Positions 14,914 to 24,330 of a DNA stretch of 37,476 nucleotides are shown one piece after another; positions within the stretch are counted from its first letter, which is position 1, and every line of letters starts with the position of its first letter. Origin of the DNA: Parabacteroides acidifaciens (GTDB taxonomy: Bacteria > Bacteroidota > Bacteroidia > Bacteroidales > Tannerellaceae); assembly GCF_003363715.1 (NCBI RefSeq), contig NZ_QREV01000046.1:1-37476 (forward strand), read 5' to 3'. The notes under the pieces are model-generated. The model had not been told where the DNA came from. It worked only from the letters and a program-made list of their open reading frames with translations, and searched no databases. Both the position numbers and the translations under genes were made by a program.

Positions 14914-16773
14914 ATGGCAGAACTAAAAGAAAAACTATTCTCAGAATTCGCCCCGGTGTCAACAGAAGACTGGGTTGCGAAGATTACGGCCGACCTGAAA
15001 GGGGCTCCGTTTGAGAAGAAGCTTGTATGGAAAACAGGAGAAGGATTTAATGCGAATCCTTTTTATCGTTTGGAAGATTTGGAAGGTTTAAAGACAACGA
15101 CCTCTCTTCCTGGTGAATTTCCTTATGTGCGTGGCACAAAGAAGGATAATGACTGGTATGTACGCCAGAACATTGAGGTGACTTGCTTTAAAGCTGCAAA
15201 CGAGAAAGCGCTTGACATCTTGAATAAAGGTGTAACTTCTCTCGGTTTTATCATCAAGGGTGATGAAGTGAGTGCCGAAAACATTGCTACTTTGCTGAAC
15301 GGCATTTGTCCGGAATGTGTTGAACTGAACTTCAATACATGCCTTTGCAAAGCAGAAAAACTGATTGGTATTCTGGCTGAATACTTTACTTCAAAAGGCG
15401 TTGATCTTACAAAATGTGCCGGTTCGGTCAATTATGATCCGTTTAAGAAACCGTTGATCAAGGGACACAAAAACGAAAATTGGGTAGAAGCTGCATCTGC
15501 TGTGCTCAAAGCAGGCGAAGCGTTGCCTAAATACAAAGTTTTGGCGGTGAATGCATTTGAATTGAACAATGCCGGTGCTTATATTTCTCAGGAATTGGGT
15601 TATGCCCTGGCTTGGGGTAACGAATTGCTGGCAAAGTTGACAGATGCAGGCTTTGATGTTACAGAAGTTGCCAAGAAGATTAAGTTCAACTTTGGTATCA
15701 GCTCCAATTATTTCATGGAAATTGCAAAGTTCCGTGCTGCCCGTTGGTTGTGGGCTGAGATTGTAGCGGCTTACAAGCCGTCTTGCAATTGTGCTTGCAA
15801 AATGAATGTACATGCACAGACTTCCCAGTGGAACATGACGGTTTATGATGCTCACGTAAACTTGTTGCGTTCACAGACGGAAGCAATGTCTGCTGCTATT
15901 GCCGGAGTCGATTCCATTACGGTTCGTCCGTTCGATGAAATATTCGAAACACCGGATGATTTCTCCGAACGTATTGCACGTAACCAACAGTTGCTGCTGA
16001 AAGAAGAATGCCACCTGGATAAAGTAGTCGATCCGGCTGCCGGTTCCTACAGTGTGGAAGTTTTCACAAACTCGATTGCTGATGTTGCTTGGAAGCTCTT
16101 CCTCGAAACAGAAGAAAAAGGCGGTTTCGGAGCGTTGGCAAATGCCGGAGAAATCCAGGCTGCCGTAAATGCTTCTAATGCTGCTCGCCATAAGGCGATT
16201 GCTACCCGTCGTGAGGTATTGCTGGGTACGAACCAGTTCCCGAACTTCACGGAAGTTGCTGCTGAAAAGATCAAGCGCGATGGCGCTTCTTGCAGCTGTG
16301 GACATGCTTGTAGCGAAGCTGAGATTGCAACATTGGGCTTTGACCGTGGTGCTTCTGAATTTGAATCTTTGCGTTTGGCAACAGAGAAGAGCGGCAAGAC
16401 TCCGAAAGCATTCATGCTGACAATCGGAAATCTGGCAATGCGTCTGGCCCGTTCGCAGTTCTCTTGCAACTTCTTTGCTTGTGCCGGTTATAAAACAATC
16501 GATAATTTAGGTTTTGACACAGTTGAGGAAGGTATTGAAGCAGCTCTTGCTGCCGGTGCCGAGATTGTTGTCTTGTGTTCGAGCGACGATGAATATGCAG
16601 AACTTGCTCCGGCTGCCTTCAAGGCGTTGGACGGTCGTGCAGAGTTTGTTGTGGCTGGTGCTCCGGCTTGTATGGAAGACCTGAAAGCATTAGGCATCGA
16701 TCAGTTTGTAAATGTAAAGAGCAACGTGCTTGAAACATTGCAGGCTTTCAATGCAAAATTAGGTATTAACTGA
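14914..16773 (+). CDS. mutA: Methylmalonyl-CoA mutase small subunit
   Basis: Non-catalytic partner of MutB in the heterodimeric mutase that interconverts succinyl-CoA and (R)-methylmalonyl-CoA, part of propionate formation in Bacteroidota. 619 residues, starting MAELKEKLFSEFAPV. The TIM-barrel-like part (to about 430) contains GISSNYFMEIAKFRAARWLW and VDPAAGSYSVE; the C-terminal B12-type fold lacks the DxHxxG cobalamin motif, as expected for this subunit. The frame is open 35 codons further upstream, but the promoter overlaps that part and the ATG at 14914 gives the family start. Two Cys-rich loops stand out: SCNCACK (290-296) and CSCGHAC (460-466). mutB follows after 21 bases. Confidence 0.95.
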   Translation: MAELKEKLFSEFAPVSTEDWVAKITADLKGAPFEKKLVWKTGEGFNANPFYRLEDLEGLKTTTSLPGEFPYVRGTKKDNDWYVRQNIEVTCFKAANEKALDILNKGVTSLGFIIKGDEVSAENIATLLNGICPECVELNFNTCLCKAEKLIGILAEYFTSKGVDLTKCAGSVNYDPFKKPLIKGHKNENWVEAASAVLKAGEALPKYKVLAVNAFELNNAGAYISQELGYALAWGNELLAKLTDAGFDVTEVAKKIKFNFGISSNYFMEIAKFRAARWLWAEIVAAYKPSCNCACKMNVHAQTSQWNMTVYDAHVNLLRSQTEAMSAAIAGVDSITVRPFDEIFETPDDFSERIARNQQLLLKEECHLDKVVDPAAGSYSVEVFTNSIADVAWKLFLETEEKGGFGALANAGEIQAAVNASNAARHKAIATRREVLLGTNQFPNFTEVAAEKIKRDGASCSCGHACSEAEIATLGFDRGASEFESLRLATEKSGKTPKAFMLTIGNLAMRLARSQFSCNFFACAGYKTIDNLGFDTVEEGIEAALAAGAEIVVLCSSDDEYAELAPAAFKALDGRAEFVVAGAPACMEDLKALGIDQFVNVKSNVLETLQAFNAKLGIN

Positions 16774-16794
16774 TTATGAATTATCGAGAACAAC

Positions 16795-18942
16795 ATGAGA
16801 CCAAATTTTAAAGATATAGATATCAAAAATGCCGGTTTTGCAGCAACAAATACTGCTGAATGGGCAAAAGCCAATGGCATCGAAGCCAATTGGAAAACAC
16901 CGGAACACATCGATGTGAAGCCGGTATATACGAAAGAAGACCTGGAAGGCATGGAACATCTGGACTTTGTTTCCGGTCTGCCTCCTTATCTGCGTGGTCC
17001 GTATAGTGCCATGTATCCGTTGCGTCCCTGGACAATCCGCCAGTATGCAGGTTTCTCCACTGCTGAAGAATCCAATGCATTCTATCGTCGTAACTTAGCT
17101 TCCGGCCAGAAAGGTTTGTCAGTTGCATTCGACCTTCCGACACACCGTGGCTACGATGCCGACAACGAACGTGTTGTAGGTGATGTGGGTAAAGCCGGTG
17201 TATCTATCTGTTCGCTGGAAAACATGAAAGTATTGTTCGATGGTATTCCTTTGAACAAGATGTCTGTTTCCATGACAATGAACGGTGCCGTTCTTCCGGT
17301 ATTGGCGTTCTACATCAACGCAGGTCTGGAACAAGGCGCTAAGTTGGAAGAAATGGCTGGTACGATCCAGAACGATATCCTGAAAGAGTTCATGGTGCGT
17401 AACACCTATATCTATCCGCCCGAATTCTCTATGAAGATTATCGCTGATATCTTCGAATATACATCACAGAAGATGCCGAAGTTCAACTCTATCTCTATCT
17501 CCGGTTACCACATGCAGGAAGCAGGTGCAACAGCTGATATCGAGATGGCTTATACGTTGTGCGACGGTATGGAATATCTTCGTGCCGGTATAAACGCAGG
17601 TATCGATGTGGATGCATTTGCTCCGCGTCTGTCTTTCTTCTGGGCTATCGGCGTAAACCACTTCATGGAAATCGCCAAGATGCGTGCCGCCCGTATGTTG
17701 TGGGCAAAGATCGTGAAGAGCTTCGGCGGAAAGAACCCGAAATCTCTGGCATTGCGTACTCACTGTCAGACTTCCGGTTGGTCATTGACCGAACAGGATC
17801 CGTTCAATAACGTAGGCCGTACTTGTATCGAAGCTATGGCTGCCGCATTGGGACATACGCAGTCTTTGCATACGAACGCATTGGACGAAGCTATCGCATT
17901 GCCGACAGACTTCTCTGCCCGTATCGCTCGTAATACACAGATTTATATCCAGGAAGAAACAAAAGTTTGTAAGCAAATCGACCCGTGGGGCGGTTCTTAC
18001 TATATCGAATCTTTGACAAACGAACTGGTACACAAAGGTTGGGCTTTGATCCAGGAAATCGAAAGCATGGGCGGTATGGCGAAAGCTATCGAAACCGGTC
18101 TGCCGAAGATGCGTATCGAAGAAGCTGCTGCCCGTACGCAGGCTCGTATCGACTCCGGCGTTCAGACAATCGTAGGTGTCAACAAATACCGTCTGCCGAA
18201 AGAAGATCCGATCGATATCCTTGAAATCGATAATACAGCTGTACGTAAAGAACAGGTGGCTGCTCTGAAAGAGTTGCGTGCTAACCGCGACGAAGCTGCC
18301 GTTCAGAAAGCGCTGGCCGATATCACGGAATGTGTGAAGACTAAGAAAGGCAACTTGCTGGAATTGGCTGTTAAGGCAGCCGGTCTGCGTGCATCATTAG
18401 GAGAAATCTCCGATGCCTGCGAAGTGGTTGTTGGTCGTTATAAAGCAATTATCAGAACTATATCAGGCGTGTATTCATCAGAAACAAAGAAAGATGCAGA
18501 CTTCCAGAAAGCATGTGAGCTGACTGCCGAGTTTGCCAAGAAAGAAGGTCGCCAGCCGCGTATCATGATCGCTAAGATGGGTCAGGACGGACACGACCGC
18601 GGTGCTAAGGTTGTGGCTACAGGTTATGCAGACTGTGGTTTCGACGTAGACATGGGACCGTTGTTCCAGACTCCGGCCGAAGCTGCCCGTCAGGCTGTAG
18701 AAAACGACGTTCACGTAATGGGTGTTTCTTCTTTGGCTGCCGGACACAAGACTTTGGTTCCGCAGGTTATCGAAGAACTGAAGAAGTTAGGCCGTCCCGA
18801 TATCATCGTGATTGCCGGTGGTGTTATTCCTGCACAGGATTATGACTTCCTGTACAAAGCAGGTGTCGCTGCTATCTTCGGCCCGGGTACTTCAGTAGCG
18901 AAAGCTGCTGTCCAGATCCTGGATATACTGTTAGGCGAATAA
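16795..18942 (+). CDS. mutB: Methylmalonyl-CoA mutase large (catalytic) subunit
   Basis: Adenosylcobalamin-dependent catalytic subunit, 715 residues, normal length. The N-terminal part has [20 protein letters not shown] and [13 protein letters not shown] (substrate channel and active-site loops) and [14 protein letters not shown]. The C-terminal cobalamin-binding domain (about 585-715) has Asp598-x-His600-x-x-Gly603 (DGHDRG), where His600 is the lower axial cobalt ligand, and the GVSSLAAGH and AGGVIP segments. It is cotranscribed with mutA and followed by a strong terminator at 18969. Its cofactor requirement connects it to the cob operon at 298-4737. Confidence 0.97.
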   Translation: MRPNFKDIDIKNAGFAATNTAEWAKANGIEANWKTPEHIDVKPVYTKEDLEGMEHLDFVSGLPPYLRGPYSAMYPLRPWTIRQYAGFSTAEESNAFYRRNLASGQKGLSVAFDLPTHRGYDADNERVVGDVGKAGVSICSLENMKVLFDGIPLNKMSVSMTMNGAVLPVLAFYINAGLEQGAKLEEMAGTIQNDILKEFMVRNTYIYPPEFSMKIIADIFEYTSQKMPKFNSISISGYHMQEAGATADIEMAYTLCDGMEYLRAGINAGIDVDAFAPRLSFFWAIGVNHFMEIAKMRAARMLWAKIVKSFGGKNPKSLALRTHCQTSGWSLTEQDPFNNVGRTCIEAMAAALGHTQSLHTNALDEAIALPTDFSARIARNTQIYIQEETKVCKQIDPWGGSYYIESLTNELVHKGWALIQEIESMGGMAKAIETGLPKMRIEEAAARTQARIDSGVQTIVGVNKYRLPKEDPIDILEIDNTAVRKEQVAALKELRANRDEAAVQKALADITECVKTKKGNLLELAVKAAGLRASLGEISDACEVVVGRYKAIIRTISGVYSSETKKDADFQKACELTAEFAKKEGRQPRIMIAKMGQDGHDRGAKVVATGYADCGFDVDMGPLFQTPAEAARQAVENDVHVMGVSSLAAGHKTLVPQVIEELKKLGRPDIIVIAGGVIPAQDYDFLYKAGVAAIFGPGTSVAKAAVQILDILLGE

Positions 18943-18968
18943 AGAAACGTAAGTTTTTCCGAATAAAA

Positions 18969-19008
18969 CCGCGCAGTTTCCATTGGGAAGTTGCGCGGTT
19001 ATTTTTTT
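18969..19008 (+). terminator. Intrinsic terminator of mutA-mutB
   Basis: CCGCGCAGTTTCC (18969-18981) and GGAAGTTGCGCGG (18986-18998) form a 13-bp stem with two wobble pairs and loop ATTG, followed by TTATTTTTTT. It separates mutB from the S41 peptidase gene. Confidence 0.88.
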
Positions 19009-19028
19009 CAATTAAGACAGATAAGACA

Positions 19029-20438
19029 ATGAAACAGAAGTTTGCTTTAGAGAAAAAGACGTTTGCCGTCCTTATGGGATTGTTAGCATTCCTTTTACTG
19101 GTCCCGTCTTGCAAGACAGATGATAAAGTTCCCGATCTCTCCGAGGAAGGAACGAATGACTGGATTTATAAGATTATGACGGATTACTATTTGTGGTATG
19201 AGGATGTGCCGGACAAAGGAAGTCTGAACTTCTCCCAGTCTCCCGATAAGTTCTTCGCATCATTGTTATCTGATCAGGATGGCGTGAAATATGGAGATAG
19301 TTGGTTGACCTTTTCCCGGATAGAGAAAAAGAAGGAAGAAACGAAGTCCATCACGGAATCCGATTCCTATGGTTTCGAGTTCGCATCTTATAAAAGTGGT
19401 GATCATTATTATGCCTGGGTTTTGTATGTGCTGCCCGACTCTCCGGCAGCCGAAGCCGGTTTGAAGCGCGGTGACTGGATTGTTGCTGTTGGCAGCGAGA
19501 ATCCGAATGTGACAAACACGTCTGCCTTTTTTAGTGGTGGAGAGACGACTTTCCTATTGGCGGATATGGAACGGGTAAATAATAGCGTAATTCTTCATAA
19601 GAGGGAAACACTATCGATTTCAGCTTCCCGTGCCGTAGAAGACACGCCTTTCCTGAAAGATTCCGTCTATACGATTAATGGAAAGACTGTCGGTTACCTG
19701 GCATATAAGAGTTTTACTTCCGGACCGGATGATGAAAATGAGGCGTACAATGATCAGATGAAACAGATCTTCGCCCGCTTTAAGGCTAAGAATGTGAACG
19801 AATTTGTGCTGGATTTGCGTTACAACCAGGGCGGCTTGGTTTCCTGTGCCCAGCTGATGACGTCTCTCTTGGCTCCGGCCAATGCTTTGGGAAAGACATT
19901 CTGCATCATGGAGCATAACGATAAACAAACCTCGAAGAATGAAACCTTATTGATGAAGAAGAACTCCGAATTAGGGAATGCGAATCTGGACTTGAAACGC
20001 CTTTACGTCTTGACCGGAGAAACAACGGCCTCTGCTTCGGAAGCCGTGATCAATTGCCTGATTCCTTATATGGACCGTAGCAATATCACGCTTATCGGTG
20101 AGAAAACGATTGGCAAACGTGTGGGAGCGAATACCTTCGGAACAAAAGAAGATTATGAATGGCTGGTGTCCCCGATTACTTTGCGCATCTATAATGCGGA
20201 GCACAATGCCGACTATGCAAACGGTTTTGCCCCGGATGTGCCGGTCGAGGAGTTGGTTGTCGGTAATCAGTTGTTGCCTTTTGGCGATACGAACGAGCTG
20301 CTGTTGAGCGAAGCGATCTCGCGTATCACCGGATTGAAGAGCCAGTCTGTCCGCACGGAAATCGGCGAGCGTATCAAGTTGCCTCTGTCTTTCGAAAGGA
20401 AGAAAAAGGAAGGCCTTCTCTACGATCCTGCAAAGTAA
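19029..20438 (+). CDS. S41 family (C-terminal processing) peptidase, lipoprotein
   Basis: 469-residue serine protease with a lipoprotein signal (lipobox VPSC, Cys28). A PDZ-like domain (YVLPDSPAAEAGLKRGDWIVAVG, about 137-159) precedes the S41 core: FVLDLRYNQGGLVSC, then TASASEAV with Ser335 as predicted nucleophile, then GEKTIGKRVG with Lys363 as predicted general base. This Ser/Lys dyad is as in Tsp/CtpA, with a slightly longer spacing. It would act on envelope or secreted proteins in the periplasm or at the outer membrane. The gene begins 20 bases after the mutB terminator; no promoter match is obvious in that gap, so partial readthrough is possible. Confidence 0.9.
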   Translation: MKQKFALEKKTFAVLMGLLAFLLLVPSCKTDDKVPDLSEEGTNDWIYKIMTDYYLWYEDVPDKGSLNFSQSPDKFFASLLSDQDGVKYGDSWLTFSRIEKKKEETKSITESDSYGFEFASYKSGDHYYAWVLYVLPDSPAAEAGLKRGDWIVAVGSENPNVTNTSAFFSGGETTFLLADMERVNNSVILHKRETLSISASRAVEDTPFLKDSVYTINGKTVGYLAYKSFTSGPDDENEAYNDQMKQIFARFKAKNVNEFVLDLRYNQGGLVSCAQLMTSLLAPANALGKTFCIMEHNDKQTSKNETLLMKKNSELGNANLDLKRLYVLTGETTASASEAVINCLIPYMDRSNITLIGEKTIGKRVGANTFGTKEDYEWLVSPITLRIYNAEHNADYANGFAPDVPVEELVVGNQLLPFGDTNELLLSEAISRITGLKSQSVRTEIGERIKLPLSFERKKKEGLLYDPAK

Positions 20439-20451
20439 GACCTTCGCTCTC

Positions 20452-21570
20452 TTATAATTGAAGTTCATCTGCCAGCTTGTCCAACCAGGCTGGCATTTTG
20501 TTTAAATAGGTGTTTCGTTCGGTCAGGAACGTCGGAGCAAAGAGATATATCTGGAGGTCTTTGCATTTTTCCTGTAAACTTTCTTCTATCGGATAATAGC
20601 TGGCAAGTACGGCCTGCGAGATGTCGCCCCCGTAGGTTTCCCGGACAGCGTCTATCTTGTAAATATCGTTCTGTGTGACGTTGCCCGACTTGCATTCGAT
20701 AAAGATCAGCTTCTGCTGGTTGTTCAGCAGCACGTCGATCTCATTCTTTGGGTGTGCATCCTGTCCGTTTGTCTGAAAGATGACGCTTTGCCAGACCTCC
20801 GGCGAGTTTTCCCGTTGCAAGCTCCAGTTGCGGACCTGGTTTGCCACAAGCGTTTCCCACCAACGGCCCTCGAAATAAAGATGAGTCGCATTACTTTGGG
20901 GCAGACGTAATAAGACATATTCCCTCAGCGTAACCAGAATGGAACCGTTCCTATGCTTAAACCTCAGGTTGTTAGCGAAGATTTTAGAGGACGGCAGGCG
21001 GTTCAGCTGTCGCTTGCAAAAGATGCTGAAGAACTTCTGGATGCGGGCATGTTCCTGCGGATACTGTTCGATGAACTGCTTGATGCGCTTCGAGGCCTTC
21101 ACGTCCTCATCGCTTAACTCTTTCGCGTCATGATAGTCCGAAAGGGTGTTGCCGCTCAAGCTCAGAATCTCGTCGTTGTTGAGCGAGCTTTGCAGCGGAT
21201 GGTTTTCGAATTTGCTCAGATGGACAACTTCTCCGTGTTGTGTCAGGTAGAAAGCATTGGCGCCCGACTCTTTGGCGACAACGAAAGCCGCAAATGCCAT
21301 GACCTTTGTTCCTTCGGACAGGTTGTATGTAAACTCGCCCTGATGTTCCCGGTGAATCCGGCGGCATACGTCGATTACGTTATTCCCGTTGTAAGGTTCC
21401 GCCTTATAGCGGTTGCATCGGATGGAGGATGGCAACAATGGATACATAGGCGTTTCTATATGATCCGTTGCATCCGTATAGAGCAGGTGAATGTGGTCCG
21501 GCCCGAATTCTTTGATGCCGTGGTAGACAGAGGTGATGTCTTTCCCAAGCAGGATTATCTGGTGTTTCAT
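20452..21570 (-). CDS. CARF-domain PD-(D/E)xK nuclease, Card1/Can2-like (DUF1887)
   Basis: Predicted cyclic-oligoadenylate-activated nuclease of 372 residues. The N-terminal CARF-like domain (1 to about 140) has KHQIILLGKDITSVYHGI and the ligand-loop motif YNLSEGTKVM (82-91). The C-terminal restriction-endonuclease-like domain (about 230-345) has GRWWETLV (Glu239), NEIDVLL (Asp279) and IFIECKSG (Glu292-x-Lys294), the complete PD-(D/E)xK set. Card1/Can2 relatives usually accompany type III CRISPR systems, but no cas gene, cyclase or array is in this window. An open frame extends 19 codons upstream, but a TAnnTTTG box at 21595 lies within it, so I start at the ATG at 21570. Convergent with the S41 peptidase, divergent from the glycosyltransferase. 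Confidence 0.85.
   Translation of the reverse strand: MKHQIILLGKDITSVYHGIKEFGPDHIHLLYTDATDHIETPMYPLLPSSIRCNRYKAEPYNGNNVIDVCRRIHREHQGEFTYNLSEGTKVMAFAAFVVAKESGANAFYLTQHGEVVHLSKFENHPLQSSLNNDEILSLSGNTLSDYHDAKELSDEDVKASKRIKQFIEQYPQEHARIQKFFSIFCKRQLNRLPSSKIFANNLRFKHRNGSILVTLREYVLLRLPQSNATHLYFEGRWWETLVANQVRNWSLQRENSPEVWQSVIFQTNGQDAHPKNEIDVLLNNQQKLIFIECKSGNVTQNDIYKIDAVRETYGGDISQAVLASYYPIEESLQEKCKDLQIYLFAPTFLTERNTYLNKMPAWLDKLADELQL
20470..20499 (+). terminator. Possible terminator of the S41 gene inside the CARF gene 3' end
   Basis: TGCCAGC (20470-20476) and GCTGGCA (20489-20495) form a 7-bp stem followed by TTTT. It lies 31 bases after the S41 stop, within the antisense 3' end of the CARF nuclease gene. 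The sequence is also coding on the other strand, so it may be fortuitous. Confidence 0.4.
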
Positions 21571-21594
21571 TTGTTCTATTTTGGGTGTCGCATA

Positions 21595-21602
21595 CAAAGA
21601 TA
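21595..21602 (-). promoter_or_regulatory. -7 box of the CARF nuclease gene
   Basis: TATCTTTG on the minus strand matches TAnnTTTG. Transcription would begin near 21589, giving a leader of about 20 bases to the ATG at 21570 and excluding the longer reading frame. Confidence 0.5.
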
Positions 21603-21637
21603 CTTTTATCTTCCGGTAAAAGCTCATATTTTATCCT

Positions 21638-21645
21638 TATTTTTG
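21638..21645 (+). promoter_or_regulatory. -7 box of the glycosyltransferase gene
   Basis: TATTTTTG matches TAnnTTTG and lies 25 bases before the ATG at 21670. It is only 35 bases from the divergent CARF promoter box, so the two promoters face away from each other with overlapping upstream regions. Confidence 0.45.
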
Positions 21646-21669
21646 CTTCCGGTATAAACTAATAACACG

Positions 21670-23136
21670 ATGGAAATGATAAATTGTTTTATTCCGTTCC
21701 TTTCTCTTTCCCAGGCCGAACAAACCATCAAAGGGTTGAGGCTTTGCGACCGGATAAAAAAGATATATTTGTTATCGGCAGAGCCCGCTTCCGGCACGGT
21801 TATGGGATGTGAAGTTTTATCTGTCGGTTCGCTCAGCAGCACTGCCGCTTGCCGGGCTATCGCTTCACACGCCGATACAGCCTATACATTATTATATACG
21901 AAATATACGACGCTCGAACCCGGACAATTCGCCCTGGAACGTATGTTGGCAATAGCCGGCGATACACATGCCGGAATGCTTTATGCAGACCATTACCAGG
22001 TGGAAGCCGGCGTCTATAAACCCGCCCCGGTGATCGATTACCAGCAAGGCAGTCTGCGCGACGACTTCGACTTCGGTTCCGTCCTGCTGTTCGACTCAGC
22101 CGTATTGAAGCAGGCGGTGGCGGCGATGGACCGTGATTATCGCTTTGCCGGACTTTACGACCTGCGCCTTCGTGTTTCCGAATTGGCCGGGCTGGTCCAT
22201 ATCAATGAATATCTGTATTCGGAAGTGGAACAGGACAAGCGCAAGAGCGGGGAGAAGTTGTTCGATTATGTCGACCCGAAGAACCGGGCGGTGCAAATCG
22301 AGATGGAAGCGGCCTGCACGGCTTACCTGAAACGGTGCGGCGGCTATCTCGCTCCCCGTTTCGAACCGATCGCTTTCGATGCCGGGACTTTCGAGCAGGA
22401 AGCTTCTGTTATTATTCCCGTCCGCAACCGCATCCGTACCATCGAAGACGCCATCCGTTCCGTGCTGGCACAGCAGACAACTTTCCGTTTCAACCTGATT
22501 ATTATAGACAACCATTCGACGGACGGCACGTCCGAAGTCATCGGGAAATACACCTCGGATGAACGTGTGATCCATCTGATCCCCGCGCGTTCTGACCTCG
22601 GTATCGGCGGTTGCTGGAACTTAGGCGTCCATCATCCGGCATGCGGAAAGTTTGCCGTCCAGCTCGATAGCGACGATGTGTACAGCGGCCCCGACACGTT
22701 GCAGAAGATCGTAAATGCCTTCTACGAACAGAACTGCGCAATGGTTGTCGGCACATACCGGATGACGGACTTCGCAATGAACGAAATCCCGCCCGGCGTG
22801 ATCGACCATAAAGAGTGGACGCCGGAGAACGGACGCAACAACGCCCTTCGCATCAACGGCCTGGGCGCTCCCCGTGCTTTCTACACGCCGGTTCTCCGGA
22901 CGATCAATCTTCCGAATACCAGCTACGGAGAAGATTACGCCTTAGGACTGCGCATCTCCCGCACCTGGCAGATCGGGCGCATCTACGACGTCCTCTATCT
23001 CTGCCGCCGTTGGGAAGACAACTCCGATGCCGCCCTCGATATCGTGAAGATGAACGGACATAACACTTACAAGGACCGCATCCGGACCTGGGAACTACAG
23101 GCCCGGATCGCGCAGAACGCTCATTCGTCCAGGTGA
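21670..23136 (+). CDS. Two-domain family 2 glycosyltransferase
   Basis: The 488-residue protein has a C-terminal active GT-A domain (about 243-470): VIIPVRNR (247-254), DNHSTDGT (280-287), QLDSDD (331-336, the metal-binding DxD) and GEDYALGLRI. The N-terminal 230 residues also look like a GT-A fold (INCFIPFLS, YLLSAEP, LLYTKYTTLEPG, ADHYQVEAGVYKPAPV) but lack a clear DxD, so they are probably degenerate. No membrane segment is seen, so it should act in the cytoplasm, probably in surface glycan or lipid-linked sugar synthesis. Its last 16 bases overlap the 3' end of the convergent lipoprotein gene. Acceptor and donor are unknown. Confidence 0.85.
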   Translation: MEMINCFIPFLSLSQAEQTIKGLRLCDRIKKIYLLSAEPASGTVMGCEVLSVGSLSSTAACRAIASHADTAYTLLYTKYTTLEPGQFALERMLAIAGDTHAGMLYADHYQVEAGVYKPAPVIDYQQGSLRDDFDFGSVLLFDSAVLKQAVAAMDRDYRFAGLYDLRLRVSELAGLVHINEYLYSEVEQDKRKSGEKLFDYVDPKNRAVQIEMEAACTAYLKRCGGYLAPRFEPIAFDAGTFEQEASVIIPVRNRIRTIEDAIRSVLAQQTTFRFNLIIIDNHSTDGTSEVIGKYTSDERVIHLIPARSDLGIGGCWNLGVHHPACGKFAVQLDSDDVYSGPDTLQKIVNAFYEQNCAMVVGTYRMTDFAMNEIPPGVIDHKEWTPENGRNNALRINGLGAPRAFYTPVLRTINLPNTSYGEDYALGLRISRTWQIGRIYDVLYLCRRWEDNSDAALDIVKMNGHNTYKDRIRTWELQARIAQNAHSSR

Positions 23137-24233
23137 TAGACCACGAACGGGTCGTCGTGGTAATAAGTTGTCATGACCAGCGTGCCGGTTTTAGGATCTA
23201 TGACATTGTAGACGCAAAAGTCATGTAGCTTGTATCGTTTGACAGGATTGCCGTTCCAGTCGTATTTCTCCAGATACATATAGTTGTTGCCTTTCTGGGC
23301 TTCCGCCGCCACGACATAAGGCGTTCGTCCCGAGTGGGTGATGTAGACGTAATCGCGGGTCGGCAACACTTGCATATAATGGGTGACGTTCGCATCCAGT
23401 CCGTTTATGACGGTCAGCGTCTTTTCGTCGAACTCGGATTGCTCGAAGTTGAGCGTCCGGACAGTCTTTGCCTCCATATCCATGAACTTGATGATCTTGG
23501 TGTATTTATAGGCGAAGACCATCCGGTCGCGTCCGGGATTGGTGCAAAGCGCGCCTGTCGCCGGTATGCCTTTGGAATGTTGCAGGCGAAGATTATACAG
23601 CTTTTCCCGTTGGATCGAATCATTCTCCAGAGGGACGCGGTAGATGTTGCTGCCCATTTGGTAGAGAATCGCTTTCTCTCCCGCCGGATAAGCATGTTCG
23701 ACATAATCCCAGACCGACTTCCGGTCGAATGCTTTCTTTATAAAATGCTCTTCCAGATGCGAGTCGAGACCGTAAAGATTACCGTTGTATCCGTCCAGCA
23801 TATAGCAAAGATAGGCCGGGTCAGAGGATTCTATGGCGACCGGCAGCATAAACTCATCCGGTCCGTTTCCCCGGTCACCGATTGTTTTCACGTGCGTAAA
23901 CGAAGGATAACGGAATACATAAAACGGCGCGTCCCTGCAACCCATAATCAAGAGGCTGTCCCGGATCACCATAGTCGGTTCGACCGGTTTGAAGATGAAC
24001 GTATCCGGTTCCTCGATGTGTGTCCCTGTGAGTTCCGTCTCTTCGGAGAATACCTCCTTTCCTTTGAGGAACACTTCCCCGGCCTCCAAAGGCGGAAGTT
24101 CCGGGATTATTTCGATGGCGACGGTGTCTGCCGGTGGCGTCTCGTTTTCAATCCCGGCAGTTGTGTTTTGCTTTCCGCTGCAAGCCGACAGGCTCAGGAT
24201 AATCAGGGAAGAGCAGAAAAACAGGTGTTTCAT
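23121..24233 (-). CDS. BF3164-like lipoprotein with predicted beta-propeller fold
   Basis: 370-residue lipoprotein (MKHLFFCSSLIILSLSAC, lipobox SLSAC with Cys18) with a low-complexity linker and then repeated beta-rich segments such as FYVFRYPSFTHVKTIGDRGNG (split at 104-124), YLCYMLDGYNGNLYGLD, MVFAYKYTKIIKFMDM and YVYITHSGRTPYV. This resembles the TolB-like six-bladed propeller lipoproteins (BF3164 family) of Bacteroidota. No catalytic residues can be identified. The 3' end overlaps the glycosyltransferase gene by 16 bases; upstream lies the 22-bp repeat array. The role is unknown. Confidence 0.8.
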   Translation of the reverse strand: MKHLFFCSSLIILSLSACSGKQNTTAGIENETPPADTVAIEIIPELPPLEAGEVFLKGKEVFSEETELTGTHIEEPDTFIFKPVEPTMVIRDSLLIMGCRDAPFYVFRYPSFTHVKTIGDRGNGPDEFMLPVAIESSDPAYLCYMLDGYNGNLYGLDSHLEEHFIKKAFDRKSVWDYVEHAYPAGEKAILYQMGSNIYRVPLENDSIQREKLYNLRLQHSKGIPATGALCTNPGRDRMVFAYKYTKIIKFMDMEAKTVRTLNFEQSEFDEKTLTVINGLDANVTHYMQVLPTRDYVYITHSGRTPYVVAAEAQKGNNYMYLEKYDWNGNPVKRYKLHDFCVYNVIDPKTGTLVMTTYYHDDPFVVYHLDE

Positions 24234-24330
24234 GGTAATTAGAATTATAGTTTGGCTAAAGGTATGTATTTTTCGATGAACGATAACCTCTTTATCTCTT
24301 ATTTCTTTCTCCTCTATCGCTTAGCCGTTT

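Noticed and set aside
23334-24242. 302-residue open frame antisense to the BF3164-like lipoprotein gene
   Set aside because: The minus-strand frame has a lipoprotein signal and a recognisable family; the plus-strand frame has no domain, start signal or promoter.
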